Part shown: positions 15,192-23,433 of the stretch, in pieces
Numbering within the stretch: position 1 is the stretch's first letter
How the letters are laid out: the number at the start of each line of letters is the position of its first letter
Assembly (NCBI RefSeq): GCF_000238915.1
Contig: NZ_BAEG01000091.1
Location: forward strand, 1-64,000
Source of the DNA: Arthrobacter globiformis NBRC 12137
Lineage (GTDB): Bacteria > Actinomycetota > Actinomycetes > Actinomycetales > Micrococcaceae
Direction of reading: 5' to 3'
DNA length: 64,000 nucleotides
Program-made: the position numbers and the translations under genes
Notes under the pieces: model-generated
Databases searched by the model: none
Told to the model about the DNA's origin: nothing
Seen by the model: only the letters and a program-made list of their open reading frames with translations

Positions 15192-16130
15192 ATGGTCAAC
15201 CGCCTGATGCTGCTCGACACCGCCTCCCTGTACTTCCGTGCCTTTTACGGCCTGCCCGACACCATCCGCCGCCCCGACGGCACCCCGGTGAACGCCGTCC
15301 GCGGCCTGCTCGACATGATCGCGCGGCTCACCACCGACTACGGCGCCACGCATCTTGTGGCCTGCTGGGACGACGACTGGCGTCCGCAGTGGCGGGTCGA
15401 CCTCATTCCGACCTACAAAGCCCACCGCGTGGCCGAGGTGGTGGCGGGTGCGGCCGACGTGGAGGTGGTGCCGGACGCCCTTGAGACGCAGATCCCCCTG
15501 ATCCGCCACGTGCTGGACCTCGCCGGCATCGCCGTCGTGGGTGTTCCGGAGCATGAGGCCGACGACGTCGTGGGCACCTACGCCAGCCACGCTGACCTGC
15601 CGGTCGACGTGGTGACGGGGGACAGGGACCTCTTCCAGGTGGTCGACGACGCCCGCCAGGTCCGGGTGATCTACACTGCCCGGGGGATGAAGAACCTCGA
15701 AGTCATGACCGACGCCGTCGTAGTGGCGAAGTACCGGGTTCTCCCCGCGCAGTACGCCGACTACGCCACCCTCCGGGGCGATGCCTCGGACGGGCTGCCC
15801 GGTGTTGCCGGCATCGGCGAGAAGACCGCGGCGGCGCTGCTCCTGGAACACGGCACGCTCGACGGGCTGCTCGCGGCTGCGGCGGACCCTGAAGGCAGAG
15901 TGTCGGGCCCGGTGCGGTCCAAGCTCGCTGCGGCCGCGGACTATCTCAACGTCGCGCCCGCGGTCGTCAACGTGGTGCGGAATCTGGAGCTGCCGTCCCT
16001 CGATGAAGCGGGCGCGGAACTGCACCCCGTCACGGGTGCGGCGCGGGAAGAACTCGAGCGGCTCTCCACTGAGTGGAACCTCGGCGGCTCCGTCCGCCGG
16101 CTGCTGGAGGCGCTGGACCGGCGGACCTAG
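15192..16130 (+). CDS. Stand-alone 5'-3' exonuclease (PolA N-terminal paralogue)
   Basis: A 312-aa FEN-like nuclease. The N-terminal LMLLDTASLYFRAFYGLP, the arch-region DLIPTYKAHR, the acidic metal site EADDVVGTY and VVTGDRDLFQVVDD, and the helix-hairpin-helix GDASDGLPGVAGIGEKTAAALL follow the order of the PolA 5'-nuclease domain. No polymerase domain follows. The ATG at 15192 is 68 bp from the divergent HhH-GPD start. A full-length polA lies later in the same window. It probably trims 5' flaps or RNA primers. Confidence 0.88.
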   Translation: MVNRLMLLDTASLYFRAFYGLPDTIRRPDGTPVNAVRGLLDMIARLTTDYGATHLVACWDDDWRPQWRVDLIPTYKAHRVAEVVAGAADVEVVPDALETQIPLIRHVLDLAGIAVVGVPEHEADDVVGTYASHADLPVDVVTGDRDLFQVVDDARQVRVIYTARGMKNLEVMTDAVVVAKYRVLPAQYADYATLRGDASDGLPGVAGIGEKTAAALLLEHGTLDGLLAAAADPEGRVSGPVRSKLAAAADYLNVAPAVVNVVRNLELPSLDEAGAELHPVTGAAREELERLSTEWNLGGSVRRLLEALDRRT

Positions 16131-16137
16131 GTCGACG

Positions 16138-18294
16138 TCACCTACCCAGCCCGGCTTCAGCCATAAGCTCTGTCAGCCACGGCCGGTGTTCGCGGTGGAA
16201 GGTCAGTCCCTCCGGCAGCCCCTGTACGGAAGGTTCGGAACCCGTGATGTTGATGGTGATCCGGCCGCCGCCCATAGGCGCGTTGGTAATGTGCAGGTCG
16301 CCGAAGGATTCGGGCAGGACCGGGTCCATCCACATGCCGCCCCGGGAGACGTGCGCGTCGTAGCGCATCAGGCTGGTCACCAGCATGATGGGGGTGGTGG
16401 CTGCCCACGCCTGCGGGGAGCACGCCGTCGGATAGGGCACCGGCTCGGTCACCTGGTCCCGGCTGAAGCCGCAGAACAGTTCCGGGAGCCGGCCGTCCGT
16501 GTAGTCGGCCGCCTCCAGCAGGGCGGTCGCGATCCGCTGCGCCTCGTCCACGAAGCCGTAACGCAGCAGGCCCGCCGCGATGATGGCATTGTCGTGCGGC
16601 CAGACCGACCCGTTGTGGTAGCTCGCCGGATTGTAGGCCCCCATGTCGCTGCCCAGCGTCCGGACGCCCCAGCCGCTGAACATCTCGGGTGACATCAGCC
16701 GCTCGGCCACCTGGGGCAACTTGTCCTCATCGATGATGCCGTGCCACAGGCACTGCCCCATGTTGGACGCACATGCGTCAACGGGCCGCTTGTCCCGGTC
16801 CAGGGCGACGGCGTAATAGCCGCGGTCCGGCAGCCAGAACTGTTCGTTGAACTTCTTCTTCAGCTGCGCCGCCTCTTCCGTGAGCTGCGCCGCCAACGGT
16901 GCGTCGCCGGCGTCGTACGCCATCCACGCCCGGGACATGAACGCAGAGTAGACCAGCGCCTGGACTTCACAGAGTGCGATCGGCGGCTCCGCCAGCGTCC
17001 CGTCCGCGAAGTTGATACCGTCCCACGAGTCCTTCCAGCCCTGGTTGATGAGGCCCTGATCGTTGAGCCGCTCATACTCGACGAACCCGTCGCCGTCCTT
17101 GTCGCCGTAGTTCCGGATCCAGTCCAGCGCCCGGTCCGCATGCGGCAGCAGTTCGGCAATGGTGTCCCGGCCAAAGCCCCAGCGGCTCACCGACCCGAGC
17201 GCCATCACGAACTGCGGCGTGGCGTCGATGCTGCCGTAGTAGGCGTTCTTGCCGCCCAGCGCCAACCCGCTGGAGACACCGAGCCGGACCTCGTGCAGGA
17301 TCTTCCCCGGCTCCTCCTCGCTCATCGGGTCGACCACTTTGCCCTGCCGGTCGGCCAGCGTCTGCAGCGTGCCCAGGGCCAGGGACGGATCAACCGGCAG
17401 CGCCATCTCCGAGGCCCACAGCGAGTCCCGGCCGAACAGCGTCATGAACCACGGCGCACCCGCAGCCACCACGATCCGCTCCGGATGGGCGGGATCCTCG
17501 ATGCGCAGCGCACCAAGGTCGTCGTAGCTGCGCCGCAGGGTGCGCTCGATAGAGCGGTTGCCCATGTGCAGCTTGGGTATCTTGGTCACCCATTCCTGCC
17601 GGCGGCGGTCGCTCGGGGAAAGATCACCGGCTGCCGGGCGGACCAACGACGACGGCGTGACCCCGCCGCCGTTGGCGCCAGGCGCTACGCTCACCCGGGA
17701 GCTCCATGCACCGCGCGGCGGGACCACCGTCCGGAAAGTAAGGGAATCGGCGGTGACCTCGGCGCCGGCTGCATCGACGACGACGCTCTTGACGAGGTCC
17801 TGCCAGCCGGCACTAATCACCAGGGACTCGCCCTCTGGCCTGCGGGATTCTTCCCAGCGCCGCTGGACACGGGCCTCTTTCACCTCAAAGAGATCCGCGA
17901 AGTCCGACTCCACGTTGAGGGAAACGACGCATTCGGTCTCCTTCGCGGAATAGTTCCGGATGGTGATCTCCTCGCGGATTCCTGCACCGACCTCCCGCAG
18001 GCGCTCCACGATCAGGGGGCTGTCCGCGTACCCGTCGGAGCGGGGAACCCGGCCAATGAACAGCGCCCGGTAAGGCTCCTTGGTTTCTGCCGTCAGCGCC
18101 TCCAGTGGCAGGCCGTTCACGGACAGGTTCCAGCGGGACACGATGCGGGTGTCCTCATGAAAAACCCCGTGCGGGTGCTCCGGATGGATGTCCCCGTTCG
18201 CCGAGGAGATACAGAAGGACGAACCTTCCACCAGGGTGACCGTGTCCGACCCCACAGGACCGGCAGCCGTATCAGCGTTCCAGCCAGCAGCCAT
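16138..18294 (-). CDS. Amylo-alpha-1,6-glucosidase-like glycogen debranching protein (1)
   Basis: A 718-aa protein with an N-terminal beta-rich GDE domain (VTLVEGSSFCISSANGDIHPEHPHGVFHEDTRIVSRW) and a C-terminal alpha/alpha six-barrel. Catalytic-type segments are APWFMTLFGRDSLWASEMAL, LDWIRNYGDKDGDGFVEYER, NQGWKDSWDGINF and YHNGSVWPHDNAIIAAGLLRYG. A second paralogue is at 29221-31350. Such proteins are annotated as glycogen-debranching or amylo-1,6-glucosidases; the natural substrate in Arthrobacter relatives is not settled. It ends 7 bp from the convergent exonuclease gene. Confidence 0.85.
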   Translation of the reverse strand: MAAGWNADTAAGPVGSDTVTLVEGSSFCISSANGDIHPEHPHGVFHEDTRIVSRWNLSVNGLPLEALTAETKEPYRALFIGRVPRSDGYADSPLIVERLREVGAGIREEITIRNYSAKETECVVSLNVESDFADLFEVKEARVQRRWEESRRPEGESLVISAGWQDLVKSVVVDAAGAEVTADSLTFRTVVPPRGAWSSRVSVAPGANGGGVTPSSLVRPAAGDLSPSDRRRQEWVTKIPKLHMGNRSIERTLRRSYDDLGALRIEDPAHPERIVVAAGAPWFMTLFGRDSLWASEMALPVDPSLALGTLQTLADRQGKVVDPMSEEEPGKILHEVRLGVSSGLALGGKNAYYGSIDATPQFVMALGSVSRWGFGRDTIAELLPHADRALDWIRNYGDKDGDGFVEYERLNDQGLINQGWKDSWDGINFADGTLAEPPIALCEVQALVYSAFMSRAWMAYDAGDAPLAAQLTEEAAQLKKKFNEQFWLPDRGYYAVALDRDKRPVDACASNMGQCLWHGIIDEDKLPQVAERLMSPEMFSGWGVRTLGSDMGAYNPASYHNGSVWPHDNAIIAAGLLRYGFVDEAQRIATALLEAADYTDGRLPELFCGFSRDQVTEPVPYPTACSPQAWAATTPIMLVTSLMRYDAHVSRGGMWMDPVLPESFGDLHITNAPMGGGRITINITGSEPSVQGLPEGLTFHREHRPWLTELMAEAGLGR

Positions 18295-18488
18295 GCCCGC
18301 CTCCTTCGACGGCTCAGCATGAGGCGGCGCTGTGCGGACCGGAGCCGCACTGCCGTTCGCCGCCTACTCCGTTGGGCATGACGCTACGCCCGAACGCCTC
18401 CCGATAAAAGGGTCTCTGGCGGCCTCCGGTGAAGACGACGAGAATGGGTTTCGTGCCCCAACTTCGCGCCGGGACGGACAGCGAGGCG

Positions 18489-19730
18489 ATGAACCCGGCG
18501 GCCCGCAAGGTGCAGCGCATCTACCTGACGCTGACACTCGGCAATACCCTTGCGGCTTCGTTCATCTGGGGCATCAACACGCTCTTCCTGTTGGACGCCG
18601 GGCTCAGCAACCTCGAAGCCTTTGCCGCGAATGCCTTCTTCACCGCCGGCATGGTTCTCTTCGAGGTTCCCACCGGTGTGGTGGCAGACGGCTGGGGGCG
18701 CCGCGTTTCCTTCCTGCTCGGCACCGCCACCCTGGCCGTCTCGACACTCCTCTACTACCTGCTGTGGCAGCTTTCCGCGGCGTTCTGGGCGTGGGCAGTC
18801 GTATCCGTGCTGCTCGGCCTGGGCTTCACCTTCTTCTCCGGCGCCGTGGAGGCCTGGCTCGTGGACGCGCTGCACTTCTCCGGTTACGACGGCGCGCTGG
18901 AAACGGTGCTGGGGCGCGGCCAGATGATCTCCGGCACCGCCATGCTCATCGGGTCGGTCGCGGGCGGCGCCATCGCCCAGGCCACCGACCTCGGCGTGCC
19001 GTTCCTGCTGCGCGTGGGCGTGCTGCTGGCCATGTTCGGGGTGGCCCTGTGGCTCATGCACGACGTCGGCTTCACCCCCGAGCACTCGGCGCGTCCCCTT
19101 CAGGCGACGCGCGCCGTCCTGGCTGCCTCCATCGAGAACGGCCTGAAGAACCCGCCCGTCCGCTACGTGATGCTGGCCGCCCCATTCACTGCCGGCGTCG
19201 GAATCTACGTCTTCTACGCCCTGCAGCCGTTCCTGCTGGAGCTGTTCGGCGACCGCGGCGCCTACGGCATCGCGGGCCTGGCAGCGGCCATCGTGGCCGG
19301 GGCCGAGGTCCTCGGCGGCTGGCTGGCGCCGCGCTTCCGGCGCCTGGTCCGCAAACGCACCACGGTGCTGATCCTCAGCGGCGCCGTGAGTGCAGTGATC
19401 CTGGTGGCGCTCGGGTTCACCCGTGAGTTCTGGGTGGCCCTGGTACTTCTGGCGGTGTGGGCGCTGGTGGCCGAGGTGGGGACCCCGGTGGGGCAGGCCT
19501 ACCTCAACGACATGATCGACTCCAGGCAGCGGGCCACGGTGCTCAGCTTCGCCTCGCTCACAGGTTCGAGCGGCGGTGTGGTGGTGCAGCCGTTGCTGGG
19601 CCGGGCAGCCGATGTTTACGGCTACTCGGCGTCGCTGGCCGTCAGCGGCGTGATCCAGCTGGCCGCGGTGCCGTTCCTGTACGCCAGCCGCCGCCAGCGC
19701 GCCGCTGCCGATGAAGCACACGGCCGTTGA
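18489..19730 (+). CDS. MFS transporter
   Basis: A 413-aa major facilitator with about 12 helices. The cytoplasmic loop 2-3 motif appears as GVVADGWGRRVSFLLGTA, followed by the usual TM4 region. I start at MNPAARKVQRIY; in-frame starts at 18429 and 18444 are also possible because no strong ribosome site decides. It is divergent from the debranching enzyme and upstream of gamma-glutamyltransferase. The family resembles drug or small-molecule efflux members; the substrate is unknown. Confidence 0.82.
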   Translation: MNPAARKVQRIYLTLTLGNTLAASFIWGINTLFLLDAGLSNLEAFAANAFFTAGMVLFEVPTGVVADGWGRRVSFLLGTATLAVSTLLYYLLWQLSAAFWAWAVVSVLLGLGFTFFSGAVEAWLVDALHFSGYDGALETVLGRGQMISGTAMLIGSVAGGAIAQATDLGVPFLLRVGVLLAMFGVALWLMHDVGFTPEHSARPLQATRAVLAASIENGLKNPPVRYVMLAAPFTAGVGIYVFYALQPFLLELFGDRGAYGIAGLAAAIVAGAEVLGGWLAPRFRRLVRKRTTVLILSGAVSAVILVALGFTREFWVALVLLAVWALVAEVGTPVGQAYLNDMIDSRQRATVLSFASLTGSSGGVVVQPLLGRAADVYGYSASLAVSGVIQLAAVPFLYASRRQRAAADEAHGR

Positions 19731-19797
19731 GTGTCCTTCCCCGGCGGAGTAGCGTGACAGTACCGTCAACCCGCATAACACCCACCCGGGAGCGACC

Positions 19798-21624
19798 ATG
19801 CCAAACCTGAGAAGCCGAGTAGCCGCCGTCACCACGGCCCTGGCCTTGAGCGTGACGGCGGGGTCCGTCACCACTCCCGCTTTTGCTGACCAGCGGGAGA
19901 CCAAAAAGACCGCCACGGCCACGGGATACGGCGGCGCCGTCAGCACCGTGGACCCCGAGGCGTCCGCAGCGGCCATCGACATCCTCCGCCGGGGAGGCAA
20001 CGCGGCGGACGCCGCCGTCGCCGCCGCGGCCACCCTCGGGGTGACCGAGCCGTACAGCGCCGGAGTGGGCGGCGGCGGGTACTTCGTCTTCTACAGCGCA
20101 CACAGCGGGCATGTGAGCACCATCGACGGCCGTGAAACGGCGCCGGCGGCCATGCCGCACGATGCCTTCATTGATCCGAAGACCGGAAAGCCTTACAACT
20201 TCACGCCCGAGCTCGTCACCAGCGGCGTATCGGTGGGCGTGCCCGGCACCCCGGCCACCTGGGAGCGCGCGCTTGAACGGTGGGGGACCAAAGACCTGGA
20301 TGACGTCCTCGAGCCGGCCATCGACGTCGCGGACCGCGGCTTCGTGGTGGACGGCACCTTCCGCCAGCAGACACTCGACAACAAGCTCCGCTTTGCGGCG
20401 TTCACCTCCACCAGCAAGCTCTTTCTGCCCGGCGGTGACGCGCCCGCCGTCGGCAGTATTTTCAGGAACCCGGACCTCGCGGCAACCTACCGGCTGTTGG
20501 CGGACAAGGGCACCCGCGCCTTCTACCACGGCGCGCTAGCCAAGGAGATAGCGTCAACCGTCCAAGCCCCGCCGAAGACCAAGACCACCAAGCTGCCCGT
20601 CCCGGCCGGCCACCTGACCACAGCGGACCTCGCCAAGTACCGCGCCCTGAACCAGTCGCCCACCCACGTCGAATACCGCGGCCTGGACGTCTACGGCATG
20701 GCACCGTCGAGCAGCGGCGGCACCACGGTGGGCGAGGCGCTGAACATCCTTGAGCCGTTCGACCTTTCCGGGATGTCAACGCCCAGCGCCCTGCATCACT
20801 ACCTCGAAGCCAGCGCGCTCGCCTTTGCGGACCGCGGCAAGTACGTCGGCGACCCCGCCTTCGTCGACGTTCCCACGGACGCCTTGACGGACCCGCTGTT
20901 TGGCAAGGAACGCTCCTGCCAAATTGACCCGAAGGTGGCAGCCGCTAAGCCGGTGGCCCCCGGTGACGTGGCAAATTACGACGGCGCCTGCCCGGCCGCC
21001 GCGGCAGCCCCCGCCAGCGAAAAGGACACCGAGAACATCTCCACCACCAACCTGACCGTTGCGGACAAGTGGGGCAACGTCGTCGAATACACCCTCACCA
21101 TCGAACAGACCGGTGGATCGGGCATTGTGGTTCCCGGCCGCGGATTCCTGCTGAACAACGAGCTGACCGACTTCTCCACGGTGTACGACCCGAAGGACCC
21201 GAACCGGATTGAGCCCGGCAAGCGGCCGCGGTCCTCGATGTCCCCGACCATCATCCTCGAAGACGGCGACCCCTTCCTCGCCCTCGGCTCGCCCGGCGGC
21301 TCGACGATCATCACCACCGTCCTGCAGTCAATTCTGAACAGGGTGGACCTGGGGATGAACATCTCCGACGCCATCGCCGCTCCGCGGGCAGCGCAGCGGA
21401 ACGCGGCCAAGGTCACGGCCGAGCCGGAATTCATCGCGGCTTACGGAAAGCGGCTGATGCCCTTCGGCCACGAGTTCACCCCCTCGGGTGACGCGTTCAC
21501 CTCGGCGGCCGAGATCGGCGCGGCCACCGCCATCGAGTTCAAGGCCGGCGGACGCATGGTTGCCGCGGCCGAGCCGGCAAGGCGCGGTGGGGGTTCCGCC
21601 ATGGTGGTCAAACCCTCGCGGTGA
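19798..21624 (+). CDS. ggt: Gamma-glutamyltransferase
   Basis: A 608-aa secreted gamma-glutamyltranspeptidase. A signal peptide (about residues 1-30, ending TTPAFA) precedes the large-subunit motifs AIDILRRGGNAADAAVAAAATLGVTEPYSAGVGGGG and GRETAP. The autoprocessing and nucleophile Thr is in the STTNLTVADKWG motif near residue 416; the small-subunit GSPGGS oxyanion loop follows (LALGSPGGSTI). It cleaves gamma-glutamyl bonds of glutathione-like compounds outside the cell. GGGAG lies before the ATG. It is far from the gamma-glutamylation genes at 6-8 kb, so a shared pathway is only a possibility. Confidence 0.93.
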   Translation: MPNLRSRVAAVTTALALSVTAGSVTTPAFADQRETKKTATATGYGGAVSTVDPEASAAAIDILRRGGNAADAAVAAAATLGVTEPYSAGVGGGGYFVFYSAHSGHVSTIDGRETAPAAMPHDAFIDPKTGKPYNFTPELVTSGVSVGVPGTPATWERALERWGTKDLDDVLEPAIDVADRGFVVDGTFRQQTLDNKLRFAAFTSTSKLFLPGGDAPAVGSIFRNPDLAATYRLLADKGTRAFYHGALAKEIASTVQAPPKTKTTKLPVPAGHLTTADLAKYRALNQSPTHVEYRGLDVYGMAPSSSGGTTVGEALNILEPFDLSGMSTPSALHHYLEASALAFADRGKYVGDPAFVDVPTDALTDPLFGKERSCQIDPKVAAAKPVAPGDVANYDGACPAAAAAPASEKDTENISTTNLTVADKWGNVVEYTLTIEQTGGSGIVVPGRGFLLNNELTDFSTVYDPKDPNRIEPGKRPRSSMSPTIILEDGDPFLALGSPGGSTIITTVLQSILNRVDLGMNISDAIAAPRAAQRNAAKVTAEPEFIAAYGKRLMPFGHEFTPSGDAFTSAAEIGAATAIEFKAGGRMVAAAEPARRGGGSAMVVKPSR

Positions 21625-21672
21625 GACCCGCCGTCGTACTTTGGAAAGCCAGCCGTCACGGAAGGCGAACCG

Positions 21673-22296
21673 CTACGGAATGCCGTCGGCCGGTCCCGGC
21701 AGCAGCTGCCGGTTCCTGATCTGCGAAGGTCCGAACTCCACCGTAAGCGGACGGATTTCCCAGGAGCCGCTGCGTTCCCGTGGACGGCCTTCCCATGAGG
21801 GGCCCTGCGACTTTGGCTTGCCCACAGCAACGTGGGGGCGCCACCGCGGATATCTGAAGCCCAGGGCGCGGGAGCTGAGGATGAAGTCATCGGGGTTGTC
21901 CACTAGCAGGTCATCCAGCAACTCATGGAGGGCCTGGACGAGCCCGACCTGAAAGTCCCGCACGCCCTGGGGTACTTCCACCTCGAGCCCGGACACCCTG
22001 CCGCCGCCCAGCAGGACCAGCCGCTCCGCTGTCCCGGTGAAACCCTCCAGCACGGGCAGTGCGCGCAGCCAGCCGGCGGTCTTGACGGCGGCCGCGGCCG
22101 GGTCAGTGGCGCCCTTGGTCCAGTCGGCAACGTCGGCGGCGAAGTCCTCCAGGATGCCGATGTGGAGCAGGGTCATGTGAAGGCCCTGCGGCCTGCGCAG
22201 CCCGTCCGCGTAGGCAGCGAGCTGTTCGTAGTCAGCGGGTTTGGCGCCGACGCTGAGGACGGGAACCTCCACCGTGATGCGCGGAAGCCTCAGCAT
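21673..22296 (-). CDS. 2'-5' RNA ligase-like (2H phosphoesterase) protein
   Basis: A 207-aa protein of the 2H phosphoesterase superfamily with both catalytic HxT/S-type motifs: HMTLLHIG in the first half and RPHVAVGKP in the second. The ATG at 22296 has AGGAGGT close upstream; the longer frame has no support. The family includes 2'-5' RNA ligases and cyclic nucleotide phosphodiesterases. It is convergent with ggt. The substrate is unknown. Confidence 0.8.
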   Translation of the reverse strand: MLRLPRITVEVPVLSVGAKPADYEQLAAYADGLRRPQGLHMTLLHIGILEDFAADVADWTKGATDPAAAAVKTAGWLRALPVLEGFTGTAERLVLLGGGRVSGLEVEVPQGVRDFQVGLVQALHELLDDLLVDNPDDFILSSRALGFRYPRWRPHVAVGKPKSQGPSWEGRPRERSGSWEIRPLTVEFGPSQIRNRQLLPGPADGIP

Positions 22297-22463
22297 CCGG
22301 ACCTCCTTTGCCCTGGCCGCCGTCGGAATTCTTGCCTCTCGGTCATGCAATTATGCGCCACATAGGGTGCCCCAAGGTTTTCCCAACCTCCGGAGCCGAT
22401 CATGGCCCGGGGTGCAAGCTGGATGGCTACGGAGACTAAACCGAACAACAGTGAGGACATGCC

Positions 22464-23195
22464 ATGGGCGAGCTACGGAAACTCGGCACGATCGGAAGCC
22501 TTGGGCTGCTGCTGTCGGGCAGCCTGATTTTCGGTTCATCACAGGCCGCACTGGCGGCTACCTGCCGTCCCGGAACGGCAGTCCCGGTGAGCAACCTCGG
22601 GGGCAAGGTGCTGACCTCCGCAACTTTTGAGGGCAATACGATCGCGCCGTTCGTGGCCACCCGGTCAGGCAACGGAATTGTGGCCGTGGCCAGCCCCAGG
22701 GCCCATACCGGCACGTGTTCGGTCCGGTTGCGGGCGACCGATACCGTCGGGTCCGTGGCGAACATGGGGTACGGCCTCGAGGCCGGCACGAAGAGGGCCA
22801 GCGCCGACGCCTGGGTCAACATCGTGTCGGGCGGACTCCGTGGGAACAACGTTCCCTACGTGCGGTTCTTCTCCGGCGGCACGCGCATCGCCGACGTCTT
22901 CCGCGACAATGCCACGGGCACGCCCTGGCTGCGGACCACCAACCCCAACGGGACGTTCTCCTACACCAAGCTCCTGGCCCGGAACATGACCCTGAATACC
23001 TGGCACCATGTGCAGATGCAGGTCAGGGCCGAAGGCGACAAGTCCTCCATTGAGATCTGGCTCGACGGCGCCCGGGTGTACTCCAATAACCGGCTTGTCC
23101 TCGGAGCCACGAGCCTGAGCAAGGTTCAGTTCGGAGCCGAGCACCCACGCCAGATGGGCGACAGCTACATCGACGACGTCGTGGTCCGGAGGTAG
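22464..23195 (+). CDS. Secreted protein with jelly-roll-like domain
   Basis: A 243-aa protein with a clear signal peptide (residues about 1-32, hydrophobic LGLLLSGSLIFG, cleavage after AALA). The mature part is beta-rich: KVLTSATFEGN, a central TGTCSVRLRATD strand, then NTWHHVQMQVRAEGDKSSIEIWLDGARVYSN, which resembles LamG/concanavalin-like carbohydrate-binding folds. Two Cys (TCRPG and GTCSV) may form a disulfide. The last motif, SYIDDVVVRR, is typical of such domains' C-terminal strand. It is probably an exported sugar-binding or cell-surface protein; no catalytic residues are evident. Confidence 0.75.
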   Translation: MGELRKLGTIGSLGLLLSGSLIFGSSQAALAATCRPGTAVPVSNLGGKVLTSATFEGNTIAPFVATRSGNGIVAVASPRAHTGTCSVRLRATDTVGSVANMGYGLEAGTKRASADAWVNIVSGGLRGNNVPYVRFFSGGTRIADVFRDNATGTPWLRTTNPNGTFSYTKLLARNMTLNTWHHVQMQVRAEGDKSSIEIWLDGARVYSNNRLVLGATSLSKVQFGAEHPRQMGDSYIDDVVVRR

Positions 23196-23211
23196 CGGGA
23201 TTCCCAAGCTC

Positions 23212-23243
23212 CTGCACGGCCTGCTTTCCTAGGCCGTGCAGGT
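23212..23243 (+). terminator. Strong hairpin after the secreted protein gene
   Basis: Perfect 12-bp stem CCTGCACGGCCT (23212-23223) / AGGCCGTGCAGG (23232-23243) with an 8-nt loop, 16 bp after the stop codon. No U-run follows. Confidence 0.75.
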
Positions 23244-23282
23244 CAGGACGTGGGCTTTGCGTTTTCTCTAAGTGCCCAAGTA

Positions 23283-23332
23283 GGTGGCAGATCAGGGCGT
23301 TCTGAGCGCTGGGTACGCCCTGATGTGCTACC
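23283..23332 (+). terminator. Second hairpin upstream of the HNH gene
   Basis: An 18-bp stem with two mismatches, GGTGGCAGATCAGGGCGT (23283-23300) against ACGCCCTGATGTGCTACC (23315-23332), followed by a T-rich tract (GGGTTTTCCTTCT). It may be a back-up terminator or a remnant at the edge of a DUF222/HNH element. Confidence 0.6.
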
Positions 23333-23433
23333 GGGTTTTCCTTCTCAAGGAGTCTAAAAAATCTTTTCGGTCCGGTCCGTATGTTGTGCATTTTCGACCC
23401 TTTATTGTCATAGCCCCCTGTCATGCTGTGGGT

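Noticed and set aside
19798..21624. Gamma-glutamyltransferase as part of the gamma-glutamyl amine route
   Set aside because: It is secreted and 11 kb away with its own setting; family knowledge points to extracellular glutathione-type turnover. A link was not supported.
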